Positions 34,435 to 43,846 of a stretch of DNA of 64,000 nt are shown here, piece by piece; the first letter of the stretch is position 1, and each line of letters opens with the position of its first letter. Below the pieces are notes generated by a model. It made no database searches. It was given only the letters and a program-made list of their open reading frames with translations, and was not told the origin of the DNA. Origin of the DNA: Comamonas sp. lk (GTDB lineage: Bacteria > Pseudomonadota > Gammaproteobacteria > Burkholderiales > Burkholderiaceae_C). The stretch is from contig NZ_UOOB01000001.1 of the NCBI RefSeq assembly GCF_900564145.1, positions 186,001-250,000 of the forward strand. Reading direction: 5' to 3'. Made by a program: the position numbers and the translations under genes.

Positions 34435-34929
34435 TCAGCTCAGCACCGCTGCGATATCCTCGGCCAGCTTTTCCGGCTTGTCCTGGGGGGCATAACGGCG
34501 CACCACCTGGCCGTCACGGGCGATCAGGAACTTGGTGAAATTCCACTTGATGGACTTGGTGCCCAACACGCCCGGCGCTTCGCTGCACAGCCAGCGGTAC
34601 AACGGGTGAGCGCCATCGCCGTTGACCTCGATCTTGTGCATGAGCGGAAAGCTCACGCCAAAGTTTAGCTCGCAAAAGCTGGCGATTTCATCGTCCGAGC
34701 CTTTTTCCTGGGCGCCAAACTGATTGCAGGGAAAGCCCAGCACCACCAGGCCCTGGTCCGCATACTTTTCATGCAGGGCCTGCAACCCCTTGTACTGCGG
34801 CGTGAAGCCACAGGCACTGGCCGTGTTGACAATCAGCAATACCTTGCCCCGGTACTGCGACAGGGGCACGCTCTGCCCCTTGATGTCCGTGGCTTCAAAG
34901 TCGAAAACGCTTTGTGCTGTGCTGCTCAT
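34435..34929 (-). CDS. Glutathione peroxidase (cysteine type)
   Basis: 164 residues. The peroxidatic Cys is in NTASACGFTPQY (residue ~40), the Gln in FPCNQFGAQE and the Trp-Asn in KWNFTKFL complete the catalytic tetrad. FPCNQF also carries the Cys that serves as resolving residue in thioredoxin-dependent members. It reduces hydrogen and lipid peroxides, and bacterial Cys-type enzymes usually take electrons from thioredoxin. The start is at 34929 with GGGAGG about 6 bases upstream. Confidence 0.93.
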   Translation of the reverse strand: MSSTAQSVFDFEATDIKGQSVPLSQYRGKVLLIVNTASACGFTPQYKGLQALHEKYADQGLVVLGFPCNQFGAQEKGSDDEIASFCELNFGVSFPLMHKIEVNGDGAHPLYRWLCSEAPGVLGTKSIKWNFTKFLIARDGQVVRRYAPQDKPEKLAEDIAAVLS

Positions 34930-35187
34930 GCGGCCCTCCCGTTTGGGCTGATGTGAAGCGACAAGCTTACGTCATGGTGCAAAGCACTGTTACCGGCACA
35001 GCTCGCGCGGGCTGCCTGCCGCAATCGGGCTAAGCCGTTTTGCCACCCGCCAGAGCCGAGCCCGCAAAATACCGGGGCTGTCTGCGTAGAAAAGACCGCC
35101 ACCCCAAGCAAACTGCCTTGATTTTGGGCATTCTTTGCGCTTTCGCCAATCCGCAGCCCAGTGCTGCCCTGCTCCGTGCGCCTGTCC

Positions 35188-37716
35188 GTGAACGATTTCA
35201 AAGAAAAACTGGTGGCCTCCATAGCTGCGCTGTGGATGCGCTGGCGCGCCAGCGCCCTGGGCCAGCGCATTGCCGATCTGCCCTGGTGGCGCCGCCTGCC
35301 CACAGGGCGTGAATGGCTGTGGTTTGCGGCGGCAGTGCCGGCCCTGTCCCTGCTCTATGTGCTGCTGCTGATTCCCTTCACCCCCAGCATCAGCGACCTG
35401 CGCAAGGCCAAGCTGGAGCAGCCGGCGCAAATCCTCAGCGCCGACGGCAAGCTGATCGGCGAGTTCAAGCGCAGCAACCGCCAGTGGGTGCCACTGGCGC
35501 AGATTTCGCCCTCGGTGGTGAAGGCGCTGGTGTCTACCGAAGACCACCGTTTCTACCAGCACCACGGTATGGATTTCACGCGCACCGTGGGCTCGATGAT
35601 TCATACGCTGGGCGGCAATCCGCAGGGCGGCTCCACCATTACGCAGCAGCTGGCGCGCAATCTCTACCCCACGGAAATCGGCCGGGCGCGCAACCTCAAC
35701 CGTAAATTGAAGGAAGCCATCACGGCCTTCAAGATCGAGGCGCTCTATACCAAGGACGAGATTCTCGAGACCTATCTGAACACCGTGCCTTTTCTCTACA
35801 ACGCCTATGGCATAGAGATGGCGGCGCGCACCTATTTCGACAAGCCGGCGGCCAAGCTCTCGGTGCTGGAAAGCGCCACCCTGGTGGGCATGCTCAAGGG
35901 CAATGCCTATTACAACCCGGTGATGAATCCGGACCGCGCCATCTCGCGCCGCAACACGGTGCTGGCACAGATGGTCAAGCGCGGCGAGCTCAAGGACGAT
36001 GAGTTCGAACGCCTCAAGAAACGCCCCATGCGCCTGAACTTCGAGCGCCAGGAAGAGCCCACGGGCATGGCCCCACATTTTTCGCAGCAGCTGCGCAAAT
36101 GGCTGATCGCCTGGGCCGACAAGAACGACTACAACATCTACACCGACGGCCTGATCGTGCGCACCACGCTGGATTCGCGCCTGCAGAACTGGGCCCAGCA
36201 GGCGGTGAACCGCCAGATGCAGACGCTGCAAGGCATTACCAACAACAACTGGAACCACGCCGACGGCTGGAATGCCAACAACCCGCTGGTGGTGCAGCTG
36301 GTGCGCGAAAGCGATGCCTTTCGCAAACGCATGAAGAGCGCCAAGACCGAGGACCTGAGCGAGCAGGAGGTCGTCAAAAAACTGCTGGCCGACAAGAGCT
36401 TCATGAAGGAGCTGCGCACGGACAAGACGCGCATACAGGCCGGCTTTGTGGCCATGGACCCGCGCACCTCGGCCGTGCTGGCCTGGGTGGGCAGCCGCGA
36501 CTATGCGTTGGATGCCTTCGACCATGTGGCGCAGGCGCGCCGCCAGCCCGGCAGTACCTTCAAACCCTTTGTCTACGGCGCCGCCCTCAAGGACGGCCTA
36601 AAGCCCGAGGACAAGCGCCGGGACGAGGCGGTGGAAATCGCTCTGCCCGGCGGTGAGATCTGGCGCCCCTCCGATGCCTCGGCCCCCACGGGCGTGGAAC
36701 TCACGCTCAAGGACGCCCTGGCCTATTCCAAGAACACGATTACCGCCAAGCTGATGCAGGAAGTCGGCCCGACCTCCGTCATCAAGCTGGCGCAAAGCCT
36801 GGGCGTACGCCAAAGCCCGCTGGAGGCCGTTCCGGCCCTGGCTCTGGGCGCCAGCCCGGTCACGCTGCTGGAGATGGTCAACGCCTATGGCAGCCTGGCC
36901 AACCAAGGCGGCTATATACCGCCGCAGTTGGTCACCCGCATCGAGAATTCCGACGGCGAAGTGCTGGCCGAATTTGCCCCACCCAAGCCTCAGCAGGCCT
37001 GGGATGAGGAAGAGAACTACGCCCTGGTGGACATGTTGCGCGGCGTAATCGACAAAGGCACGGGCCGCGCCATTCGCCGCCAGTACGGCATACGCGCCGA
37101 TGTGGCCGGCAAGACCGGCACCACCCAGGGCAATGCCGACGGCTGGTTCATCCTCATGCACCCGCAGATCGTGACCGGTGCCTGGGCCGGTTTCAACGAT
37201 GCGCGCATCACCATCAAGAGCGATCTCTGGGGCCAGGGTGCGCGCAGCGCCCTGCCCATGGTGGGCGACTTCATGCACCGCGCGCTGGCCAGCCCGCTGC
37301 TCAATGCCAAGGCCCAGTTTGTCCAACCCGAGTCCAGCCATTGGTGGGGCAATCTGGTGGACCGCCTGCGCGAGAAGCTGCAGCAATGGGCCGGAACCGA
37401 TGAGGACGCCGGCAAGGACGAGGGCAAGGCCCCGCCACCCGCCAGGCCGCAGCCCGCCGACACCCCGGTGGAGATTGAGGAGAGCACGCCCGCCCTGCCC
37501 TCTTCCAACGCTCCGGCAGCGCCGACGCCGGCTCAGGGTCAGGACGGCCCGGATCTGGATACCAGCCCGGGTCTGGCTCCGCCGTCTGCACCACCCTCTC
37601 CGCTACCGTCTTCGACGCCATCGCAGTCGGGGTCGTCCACGCCGCCCGGCTGGAGCGATGTGGGCACGCAACTGCCGCCCCTGGCTCCGTTACCCGTCCC
37701 GGCAGCACCGCAGTAA
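35188..37716 (+). CDS. Class A penicillin-binding protein (PBP1A-like)
   Basis: 842 residues from the GTG at 35188; GTGs at 35161 and 35176 are alternatives. One membrane anchor lies near residues 50-70 (FAAAVPALSLLYVLLLIPF). The GT51 glycosyltransferase domain has EDHRFYQHHGMD (catalytic Glu) and GGSTITQQLARNLY. The transpeptidase domain has the active Ser in GSTFKPF, the SKN motif in AYSKNT, and KTGTT. The enzyme polymerises and cross-links peptidoglycan in the periplasm. The last ~95 residues are a Pro/Ser/Ala-rich low-complexity tail, an unusual extension. A strong terminator follows. Confidence 0.92.
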   Translation: MNDFKEKLVASIAALWMRWRASALGQRIADLPWWRRLPTGREWLWFAAAVPALSLLYVLLLIPFTPSISDLRKAKLEQPAQILSADGKLIGEFKRSNRQWVPLAQISPSVVKALVSTEDHRFYQHHGMDFTRTVGSMIHTLGGNPQGGSTITQQLARNLYPTEIGRARNLNRKLKEAITAFKIEALYTKDEILETYLNTVPFLYNAYGIEMAARTYFDKPAAKLSVLESATLVGMLKGNAYYNPVMNPDRAISRRNTVLAQMVKRGELKDDEFERLKKRPMRLNFERQEEPTGMAPHFSQQLRKWLIAWADKNDYNIYTDGLIVRTTLDSRLQNWAQQAVNRQMQTLQGITNNNWNHADGWNANNPLVVQLVRESDAFRKRMKSAKTEDLSEQEVVKKLLADKSFMKELRTDKTRIQAGFVAMDPRTSAVLAWVGSRDYALDAFDHVAQARRQPGSTFKPFVYGAALKDGLKPEDKRRDEAVEIALPGGEIWRPSDASAPTGVELTLKDALAYSKNTITAKLMQEVGPTSVIKLAQSLGVRQSPLEAVPALALGASPVTLLEMVNAYGSLANQGGYIPPQLVTRIENSDGEVLAEFAPPKPQQAWDEEENYALVDMLRGVIDKGTGRAIRRQYGIRADVAGKTGTTQGNADGWFILMHPQIVTGAWAGFNDARITIKSDLWGQGARSALPMVGDFMHRALASPLLNAKAQFVQPESSHWWGNLVDRLREKLQQWAGTDEDAGKDEGKAPPPARPQPADTPVEIEESTPALPSSNAPAAPTPAQGQDGPDLDTSPGLAPPSAPPSPLPSSTPSQSGSSTPPGWSDVGTQLPPLAPLPVPAAPQ

Positions 37717-37742
37717 GCGCTTGATTTCACGACAAAGGGCCA

Positions 37743-37768
37743 GGCTGCAGGCGCGCCTGCAGCCTTTT
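37743..37768 (+). terminator. Terminator after PBP gene
   Basis: GGCTGCAGGC and GCCTGCAGCC (37743-37752, 37755-37764) form a 10-bp stem followed by TTTT. Confidence 0.85.
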
Positions 37769-37903
37769 GTCCTACTGGGCTGTTGAGAAGCTGTTCCAAT
37801 ACCGGCCTGGCCTTGCCCTGTGCGACCTATCCGGTTCACCTGTGCGAGGCCTTCTTGCGCGCCCTCACTACCGTGGAGTGTGCCGCGCCGAACCGGAGCC
37901 TCC

Positions 37904-39394
37904 ATGACCGCCAATACACCAACGCTCGTCACCTTCGCCATCTACCTGCTGGCCATGTTTGCCATCGGCTGGATGGGATACAAAGCCACTTCCAGCCTCT
38001 CCGATTACATTCTGGGCGGACGCAGCCTGGGGCCCGTGGTCACCGCGCTCTCGGCTGGTGCCTCGGACATGAGCGGCTGGCTGCTGATGGGCCTACCGGG
38101 TGCCGTGTTCGTGCAAGGCCTGTCGGCCTCGTGGATTGCCATAGGCTTGTGCCTGGGCGCCTGGCTGAACTGGCGTTTTGTGGCGGCGCGCCTGCGCGTC
38201 TATACCGAGAAAGTGGGCAATGCGCTGACGCTGCCCGACTACTTCACCAACCGCTTTGAAGACCGCAGCAATCTGCTGCGCATCGTCACCGCCATGGTGA
38301 TTCTGGTGTTCTTCACGATTTACTGCGCTTCGGGCGTGGTGGCCGGTGCCCGCCTGTTCGAGAGCATGTTCGGCATGGACTACCAGACCGCCCTGTGGGT
38401 GGGCGCCATCGCCACCATGGCCTATGTCTTCATCGGCGGCTTTCTGGCCGTGAGCTGGACGGACACCATCCAGGCCTCGCTGATGATCACGGCGCTGATT
38501 CTGGCGCCGCTGATGGTCATCTACGCCGACGGCGGCGTGGGCGCCAGCACGGCCATCATCGCGACCGCCCGCAGCGGTGCCTTCGACATGTTCCAGGGCC
38601 AGACGGCGATTGCCGTGATCTCGCTGCTGGCCTGGGGCCTGGGCTATTTCGGCCAGCCCCACATCCTGGTGCGCTTCATGGCGGCGGAATCCCTCAAGAC
38701 CATTCCCCATGCCCGCCGCATCGGCATGAGCTGGATGGTGCTGTGCCTGGGTGGCGCCGTGTCCGTGGGCTTTTTCGGTATCGCCTTTTTCGGCAGCCGC
38801 CCCGATCTGGCCGTGGGCGTGAACGGCAACGCCGAAACCGTGTTCCTGGAAGTCGCCAAGCTGCTGTTCAACCCCTGGATCAGCGGCGTGCTGCTGGCTG
38901 CCGTGCTGGCCGCCGTGATGAGCACCCTGTCCTGCCAGCTGCTGGTCTGCTCCAGCGCCCTGACGCAAGACATCTACAAAACCTTTTTGCGCAAGCAGGC
39001 CGGCCAGAAAGAGCTGGTCTGGTTCGGCCGCGCCATGGTGTTTGCCATTGCCGTCATCGCCATCGTGATTGCGCAAGACCCGGACAGCAAGGTGCTGGGC
39101 ATGGTCAGCAATGCCTGGGCCGGCTTTGGTGCGGCCTTCGGCCCGCTGGTGCTGCTGTCGCTGCTGTGGGGCCGCATGACGCGCAACGGCGCCCTGGCCG
39201 GCATGATCGTGGGCGCCGTGACGGTGCTGGTCTGGCAGAACTACCAGTGGTTCAAGCTCTATGAAATCGTGCCGGGCTTTGCACTGTCCAGCCTGGCCAT
39301 TATCGTGGTCAGCCTGCTGGGCAAAGCGCCTTCGGCCGAGGTGCAGAAAACCCATGCCCAGGTGAACGCCGAAATCGCCGCACACGGCGAGTAA
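37904..39394 (+). CDS. putP: Sodium/proline symporter PutP
   Basis: 496 residues with about 13 membrane segments of the SSS family. The start is the ATG at 37904 after GGAG. YILGGRSLGPVVTALSAGASDMSGWLLMGLPGA is the Na+/proline site region (key stretch SAGASDMSGWLLMGLPGA with its Ser and Asp residues), and FGQPHILVRFMA and STLSCQLLVCSSAL are typical of PutP. It takes up proline with sodium. No putA is adjacent. A rho-independent terminator follows. Confidence 0.93.
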   Translation: MTANTPTLVTFAIYLLAMFAIGWMGYKATSSLSDYILGGRSLGPVVTALSAGASDMSGWLLMGLPGAVFVQGLSASWIAIGLCLGAWLNWRFVAARLRVYTEKVGNALTLPDYFTNRFEDRSNLLRIVTAMVILVFFTIYCASGVVAGARLFESMFGMDYQTALWVGAIATMAYVFIGGFLAVSWTDTIQASLMITALILAPLMVIYADGGVGASTAIIATARSGAFDMFQGQTAIAVISLLAWGLGYFGQPHILVRFMAAESLKTIPHARRIGMSWMVLCLGGAVSVGFFGIAFFGSRPDLAVGVNGNAETVFLEVAKLLFNPWISGVLLAAVLAAVMSTLSCQLLVCSSALTQDIYKTFLRKQAGQKELVWFGRAMVFAIAVIAIVIAQDPDSKVLGMVSNAWAGFGAAFGPLVLLSLLWGRMTRNGALAGMIVGAVTVLVWQNYQWFKLYEIVPGFALSSLAIIVVSLLGKAPSAEVQKTHAQVNAEIAAHGE

Positions 39395-39413
39395 ACACTC
39401 GCCATACGCTCGC

Positions 39414-39453
39414 AAAAAAGCCCCGCCTGCATGGTTGCCGGTGGGGCTTTTTT
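39414..39453. terminator. Terminator after putP
   Basis: AAAAAAGCCCC (39414-39424) and GGGGCTTTTTT (39443-39453) pair around GCCTGCATGGTTGCCGGT. A and T runs on both sides let it serve both strands (putP and the small lipoprotein gene). Confidence 0.9.
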
Positions 39454-39493
39454 TATGGGGCTTGTCCAATTGCAGCAACAGCCGCAGCGGTGT

Positions 39494-39646
39494 TTAACGC
39501 GTGTGGCTGATGTTGGTATCGATGGTGCCAAACACCGTGACGCCGCTTTGACTGCTTTGGCCCGATTGTGTGGGGGTGGTGCCTGAGCAGGCGGTCAGTG
39601 CGGCCGTCAGCAAGGCGGCGGCTGCCAATGAAATCCAGGTTCGCAT
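39494..39646 (-). CDS. Very small lipoprotein, 50 residues
   Basis: ATG at 39646 with GGAGAGAG about 6 bases upstream. The sequence opens MRTWISLAAAALLTAALTAC, a clean lipoprotein signal with lipobox LTAC at residues 17-20. Only 30 mature residues follow: a Ser/Gly/Gln linker and the end GVTVFGTIDTNISHTR. That end resembles the first beta-strand of betaproteobacterial porins (VTxFGxxDxxxxxTR), but no barrel follows. Role unknown. Confidence 0.65.
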   Translation of the reverse strand: MRTWISLAAAALLTAALTACSGTTPTQSGQSSQSGVTVFGTIDTNISHTR

Positions 39647-39832
39647 GTCTCTCTCCAGTACGCCCGACTCGATATTCGGGACCATTGCCCCATGGTAACC
39701 CCTGGAAAAATACCCCAGGTCGGCGCAACGAATCTGGGGTATTTCAGAGTGTAAACACACTCAAAACTTGGCTTAATTTGTGCTCAAGATCAATGCAATC
39801 AAACGTATGAAGCTATCGAATCAGGAGTTTCT

Positions 39833-40624
39833 TCAAGCTTCCAGATACAGCTGCGCCAGGCGCTCGCGCGCGGCACGGTCCACACCCAGCACCTCGGTCA
39901 GATAGCGGTCCACCGAGCCGCTTTGCGCGCGCACCACATCGACCGAGGCCATCAGATAGGAAGGCTGCACCCGCCACAAGGCGTCCAGCACCTCTTCGGA
40001 CATGTTGCCGTACATCGACGCCGGACGTTTGAACAGCTGGTTGGTCAGCAGATAGTCTTCCATGATCTGCTGCTCATCCACACCCAGTGCGGTCAGCAGC
40101 AGCAAGGCGGCCCAGCCCGTGCGGTCCTTGCCGGCCGTGCAATGAAAGACCAGCGGCTCATCGCTGACCTGCAGCAGGGCAAAGAACTCCGCAAAGCGGT
40201 GGCCGTAAACGTTCACAAAGCTGCGGTAAGTGTCGTGCATCAGCTCCTCGGTGGTGCCTGCCGTCAGCTCCTCGCCTTGGCTCATCATGGCCTGGGCACG
40301 CTGCACCACGGTGGGCTCCACCACCAGGGCATGGCGGGCAATGCTGGGCCACTGGTATGCCAAATGCAGGCTCTCGCCCGAGCCGCGAAAATCGGCGCTG
40401 CGCTTGACGCCCAGGGTTTGGAGCTGGGCCAGATCCTCGGGCGTCAGGTGAGCCAGATGGGCCGAGCGATACAGCTTGCGCCAGTGCAGGCTGCGCCCGT
40501 CCAGCCCCCGGTAACCGCCCAGGTCGCGGAAGTTGGAAGCACCAGACAGGGCAATGGGGCGGCTGAGGTCTGGGGCCTCAGCGGTTGCGACCGAGGTCGC
40601 CAGCAGATCGTCGTTCAGTTGCAT
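39833..40624 (-). CDS. Tyrosine-protein phosphatase (DSP/PTP-like)
   Basis: 263 residues from the ATG at 40624. ALSGASNFRDLGGYRGLDGR is the N-terminal signature of the bacterial tyrosine phosphatase family (Y_phosphatase3), LYRSAHLAHLTPEDLAQL follows, and the P-loop HCTAGKDRTG holds the nucleophilic Cys and the Arg. The Lys-Asp inside the P-loop is typical of members with phosphoinositide activity, such as mycobacterial MptpB. Substrate unknown. There is a short gap to the topB terminator. Confidence 0.9.
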   Translation of the reverse strand: MQLNDDLLATSVATAEAPDLSRPIALSGASNFRDLGGYRGLDGRSLHWRKLYRSAHLAHLTPEDLAQLQTLGVKRSADFRGSGESLHLAYQWPSIARHALVVEPTVVQRAQAMMSQGEELTAGTTEELMHDTYRSFVNVYGHRFAEFFALLQVSDEPLVFHCTAGKDRTGWAALLLLTALGVDEQQIMEDYLLTNQLFKRPASMYGNMSEEVLDALWRVQPSYLMASVDVVRAQSGSVDRYLTEVLGVDRAARERLAQLYLEA

Positions 40625-40723
40625 AACAAGATTTATAGCTGATTGCCGAGTAGCGCCTGTGTCGCAAAGGTCACCCAGAAAAAGCAGCGGGCAGGCATGG
40701 GCAGCATCGAGCGGCACAGCCGG

Positions 40724-40767
40724 GCACAAAAAAGCCCCGTGCAGCTCAGACGGCTGCACGGGGCTTG
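40724..40767 (-). terminator. Strong terminator after topB
   Basis: AAGCCCCGTGCAGC and GCTGCACGGGGCTT form a 14-bp stem (40732-40745, 40753-40766) with loop TCAGACG; reading on the minus strand it is followed by a TTTTTT run. Confidence 0.93.
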
Positions 40768-40785
40768 ATCGCACCGGTAGGCTGA

Positions 40786-43728
40786 TCAGCTCACATGCTT
40801 GCCGACGATGCCGGCGAGTTCGAACATGCTGACCTGATCCTTGCCGAACACGGGCTTGAGCTTGGCATCGGCGTTGATGGCGCGCTTGTCCTTGGCGTCC
40901 TGCAAGCCGTTGGCCTTGATGTAGTCCCACAGCTTCTTGATTACTTCGGGGCGCGATGTCGCCTCGCCGCCGATCACCGCAGCCAGCTCGGCACTGGGCT
41001 TGAGCGTGGCGCTTACGGTGCGGGGCTTTTTGACGGCTGGAGTCTTGGCAGCCGTCTTGCTCGCCGCCTTGGTGGTTTTTGCAGCCGCTTTTTTGGCTGC
41101 AGCGCCCGTCTTGCTTGCGCCAGCAGCTGCAATCTTGGTAGCAGCAGCACCGGCGGTCTTGCGAGCCGGGTACTTGCTTTCGCGCTGCTCGAACTCGAAG
41201 TTAACCTTGCCCGCAGCCGCATCCCAGACCAGGAAGGCCTTGAAGTTGCGGCGGGTGCGGTTGGAGACGAACTTCTCCAGCAGATCGGTCTTGCCGGTGG
41301 AGAGCAGCTTGATCATCTGCTCGCGCTCTATGGGCTGCTGCAAAATGATCTGGCCGCTCTTGAAGTCGCAGCTCGGTGTGGGCTGCTCCTGCGTAGGCAC
41401 GGCCTTGCCGCAGACATAGTTGGCGCCATGCTCAAACACGGACGAGCCGCACTTGGGGCATGGGCCCAGAGACTGCTGACCGGAGAAGTCCACGATTTCG
41501 CCGGACTCTTCTTCCTTGTCGTCGCCAAAGTCGAACTCGAACTTATAGTTGCCGTTCTCCTCGTCGCGAACGATGGTCACTTCGGCCGTGAACGGCCAGC
41601 CGGCCTTGGAGCGGAAGCCTTCCAGCGGGCCGATGCGGCGGTCGCGCAGCAAGGCCTCGGCCTCAGCGGTTTCAAAGGTGCGGCCGGCAGGCGATTTGGT
41701 GAACGAGAAGCCGCAGCCTTCGCTGGAGCCATTGGCACCCGTGCAAGCGTAGCGACGGTAGTTTTCCTTGACCACGCCGCCGCAGTTGGGACATGGCGTT
41801 TGCAGCGTGGCGTAGTCACCGGGAATGGTGTCGCGGTCGTATTCCTTGGCTTTCTTGACCAGCTTTTCGGTCATGGCCTGAATCTGCTGCATAAAGGCTT
41901 CGCGCGAGAGCTGGCCTTTTTCCATTTGCGAGAGCTTGAACTCCCACTCACCGGTCAGATCGGCGCGGCACAGCTCCTCAACCTGCAGGCCGCGCAGCAG
42001 CGTCATCAGCTGAAAGGCCTTGGCCGTGGGAATCAGCTCGCGGCCTTCGCGCAACATGTATTTCTCGGTCAGCAAACCTTCGATGATGGCCGCGCGCGTG
42101 GCAGGCGTGCCCAGGCCTTTTTCCTGCATGGCTTCGCGCAGCTCTTCGTCGTCGATCTGCTTGCCGGCGCTTTCCATGGCGCCTAGCAGCGTGGCTTCGG
42201 AGTAGCGTGCGGGCGGCTTGGTTTTCAGGCCCTTCACATCGGCATGGTCGGTGCGCGGCTGCTCGCCGGGCTTCACCGCGACCAGAGGCTGGCCCTTGTC
42301 GCCTTCCTTGGCGTCTTCCACCTCGTTGGCGGCTTCCTTGCCGTAAATCGCCAGCCAGCCCGGTTTGACCAGCACCTTGCCTTCGGTCTTGAAGCTGTAT
42401 TGATCCACCTTGCTGATGCGGGTGGTGACCTGGTACTCAGCGCTGGGGAAGAACACGGCCATGAAGCGGCGCACGACCAGGTCGTACAGCTTTTGCTCGG
42501 CCTCGGACAGGCCCGATGGCGCCTGCAGCGTGGGGATGATGGCAAAGTGATCCGACACCTTGCTGTTGTCGAAAATACGCTTGCTCGGGCGAATGTAGTT
42601 ATCGTTGATGGCCTGCTGGGCAAACGGCGCCAGATGGCGCATGCCGCTGGTGGCCAGCATGTCGAAAGTCTGCTTGGCCACGGGCAGGTAATCCTCGGGC
42701 AGGGCGCGAGAATCGGTACGCGGATAGGTCAGCGCCTTGTGGCGTTCGTACAGGCTTTGGGCCAGGGACAGCGTGGTCTTGGCCGAGAAACCGAACTTGC
42801 CGTTGGCCTCGCGCTGCAGGCTGGTCAGATCGAACAGCAGGGGCGAGGCTTGCGTGGTGGGCTTGCTCTCTTCCGTCACCGTGGCGGGCTTGCCCTTGAC
42901 GGCGGCGGCAATGGCTTCGGCCTGGGCCTTGTTCCACAGACGGTCGGCCCGGGCCTCGGGGTCTTCGCTCTTCCTCCACTGCGTGTCAAACCACTTGCCC
43001 AGGTACTGGCCGGCTTGGGCGTCGAACGTGCCGTGCACTTCCCAGTAATCACGGACGATGAATTTGCGAATCTTTTCTTCGCGCTCCACCACCAGCGACA
43101 ACGTGGGTGTCTGCACCCGGCCCACCGTGGTCAGGAAGAAGCCGCCGTCACGCGAGTTGAAGGCCGTCATGGCACGCGTGCCGTTGATGCCCACCAGCCA
43201 GTCGGCCTCGGAGCGGCTGCGCGCGGCACTGGCCAGGCCTTGCATCTGCGCGTCGCTGCGCAGATTGTTGAAGCCGTCACGGATGGCTTGCGGCGTCATG
43301 GACTGCAGCCACAGGCGTTTGACGGGCTTGCCCAGACCGCCCTTGGCGCCGCCTGCGTATTGCTCGATCAAACGAAAGATCAATTCCCCTTCGCGGCCCG
43401 CGTCACAGGCGTTGATGAGTTCGGTCACATCCTTGCGCTTGGCCTGCTTGACCACGGCGTTCAGACGCGTCTTGGTCTTGTCCACGGGCTTCAAGTCAAA
43501 GCGCGGGGGAATCACCGGCAGGTTGGCAAAGCTCCATTTGCCACGCTTGACGTCGAATTCCTCGGGCGCCTGAATCTCCACCAGATGGCCGACCGCACTG
43601 GTCACCACATAGCTGTCCGATTCAAAGTAGTCATCGTGTTTCTCGAACTTGCCTGCCACAGGGGTCAGTGCACGGACGATGTCCTGTGCAACAGAAGGCT
43701 TTTCTGCAATCACCAGGGTTTTAGTCAT
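40786..43728 (-). CDS. topB: DNA topoisomerase III with Lys/Ala tail and SWIB domain
   Basis: 980 residues. The N-terminal Toprim domain starts MTKTLVIAEKPSVAQDI and includes NACDAGREGELIFR. The catalytic Tyr is in LTYPRTDSRALP near residue 335. Two zinc-ribbon-like modules follow (CPNCGGVV..., CPKCGSSVFEH...). Residues ~852-908 (41005-41175) are a Lys/Ala/Thr tail resembling histone H1 or bacterial HctA-like tails (KKAAAKTTKAASKTAAK). Residues ~909-980 (40789-41004) are a SWIB/MDM2-like domain (AELAAVIGGEATSRPEVIKK, SMFELAGIVGKHV). The enzyme relaxes and decatenates DNA by single-strand passage. SWIB fusions to topoisomerases are known from chlamydiae and Burkholderiales. It is divergent from a SET-domain gene. 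Confidence 0.95.
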   Translation of the reverse strand: MTKTLVIAEKPSVAQDIVRALTPVAGKFEKHDDYFESDSYVVTSAVGHLVEIQAPEEFDVKRGKWSFANLPVIPPRFDLKPVDKTKTRLNAVVKQAKRKDVTELINACDAGREGELIFRLIEQYAGGAKGGLGKPVKRLWLQSMTPQAIRDGFNNLRSDAQMQGLASAARSRSEADWLVGINGTRAMTAFNSRDGGFFLTTVGRVQTPTLSLVVEREEKIRKFIVRDYWEVHGTFDAQAGQYLGKWFDTQWRKSEDPEARADRLWNKAQAEAIAAAVKGKPATVTEESKPTTQASPLLFDLTSLQREANGKFGFSAKTTLSLAQSLYERHKALTYPRTDSRALPEDYLPVAKQTFDMLATSGMRHLAPFAQQAINDNYIRPSKRIFDNSKVSDHFAIIPTLQAPSGLSEAEQKLYDLVVRRFMAVFFPSAEYQVTTRISKVDQYSFKTEGKVLVKPGWLAIYGKEAANEVEDAKEGDKGQPLVAVKPGEQPRTDHADVKGLKTKPPARYSEATLLGAMESAGKQIDDEELREAMQEKGLGTPATRAAIIEGLLTEKYMLREGRELIPTAKAFQLMTLLRGLQVEELCRADLTGEWEFKLSQMEKGQLSREAFMQQIQAMTEKLVKKAKEYDRDTIPGDYATLQTPCPNCGGVVKENYRRYACTGANGSSEGCGFSFTKSPAGRTFETAEAEALLRDRRIGPLEGFRSKAGWPFTAEVTIVRDEENGNYKFEFDFGDDKEEESGEIVDFSGQQSLGPCPKCGSSVFEHGANYVCGKAVPTQEQPTPSCDFKSGQIILQQPIEREQMIKLLSTGKTDLLEKFVSNRTRRNFKAFLVWDAAAGKVNFEFEQRESKYPARKTAGAAATKIAAAGASKTGAAAKKAAAKTTKAASKTAAKTPAVKKPRTVSATLKPSAELAAVIGGEATSRPEVIKKLWDYIKANGLQDAKDKRAINADAKLKPVFGKDQVSMFELAGIVGKHVS

Positions 43729-43796
43729 TGTTTGTTCTCGTCGTCTTTAACCGCCTGCGCTCCGGTGTGGCGCTCAGGCTCATACAATCCGCTTCT

Positions 43797-43827
43797 CACG
43801 CGCGCGTACGCGCACATGTGTGCATAT
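43797..43827. promoter_or_regulatory. 31-base alternating purine-pyrimidine tract
   Basis: From 43797 every base alternates pyrimidine/purine: CACGCGCGCGTACGCGCACA then TGTGTGCATAT. Such tracts adopt Z-DNA readily under negative supercoiling. It lies between the divergent topB and SET genes, ending 20 bp before the SET start. Confidence 0.6.
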
Positions 43828-43846
43828 TCAAAGTATCAGAGAAATC

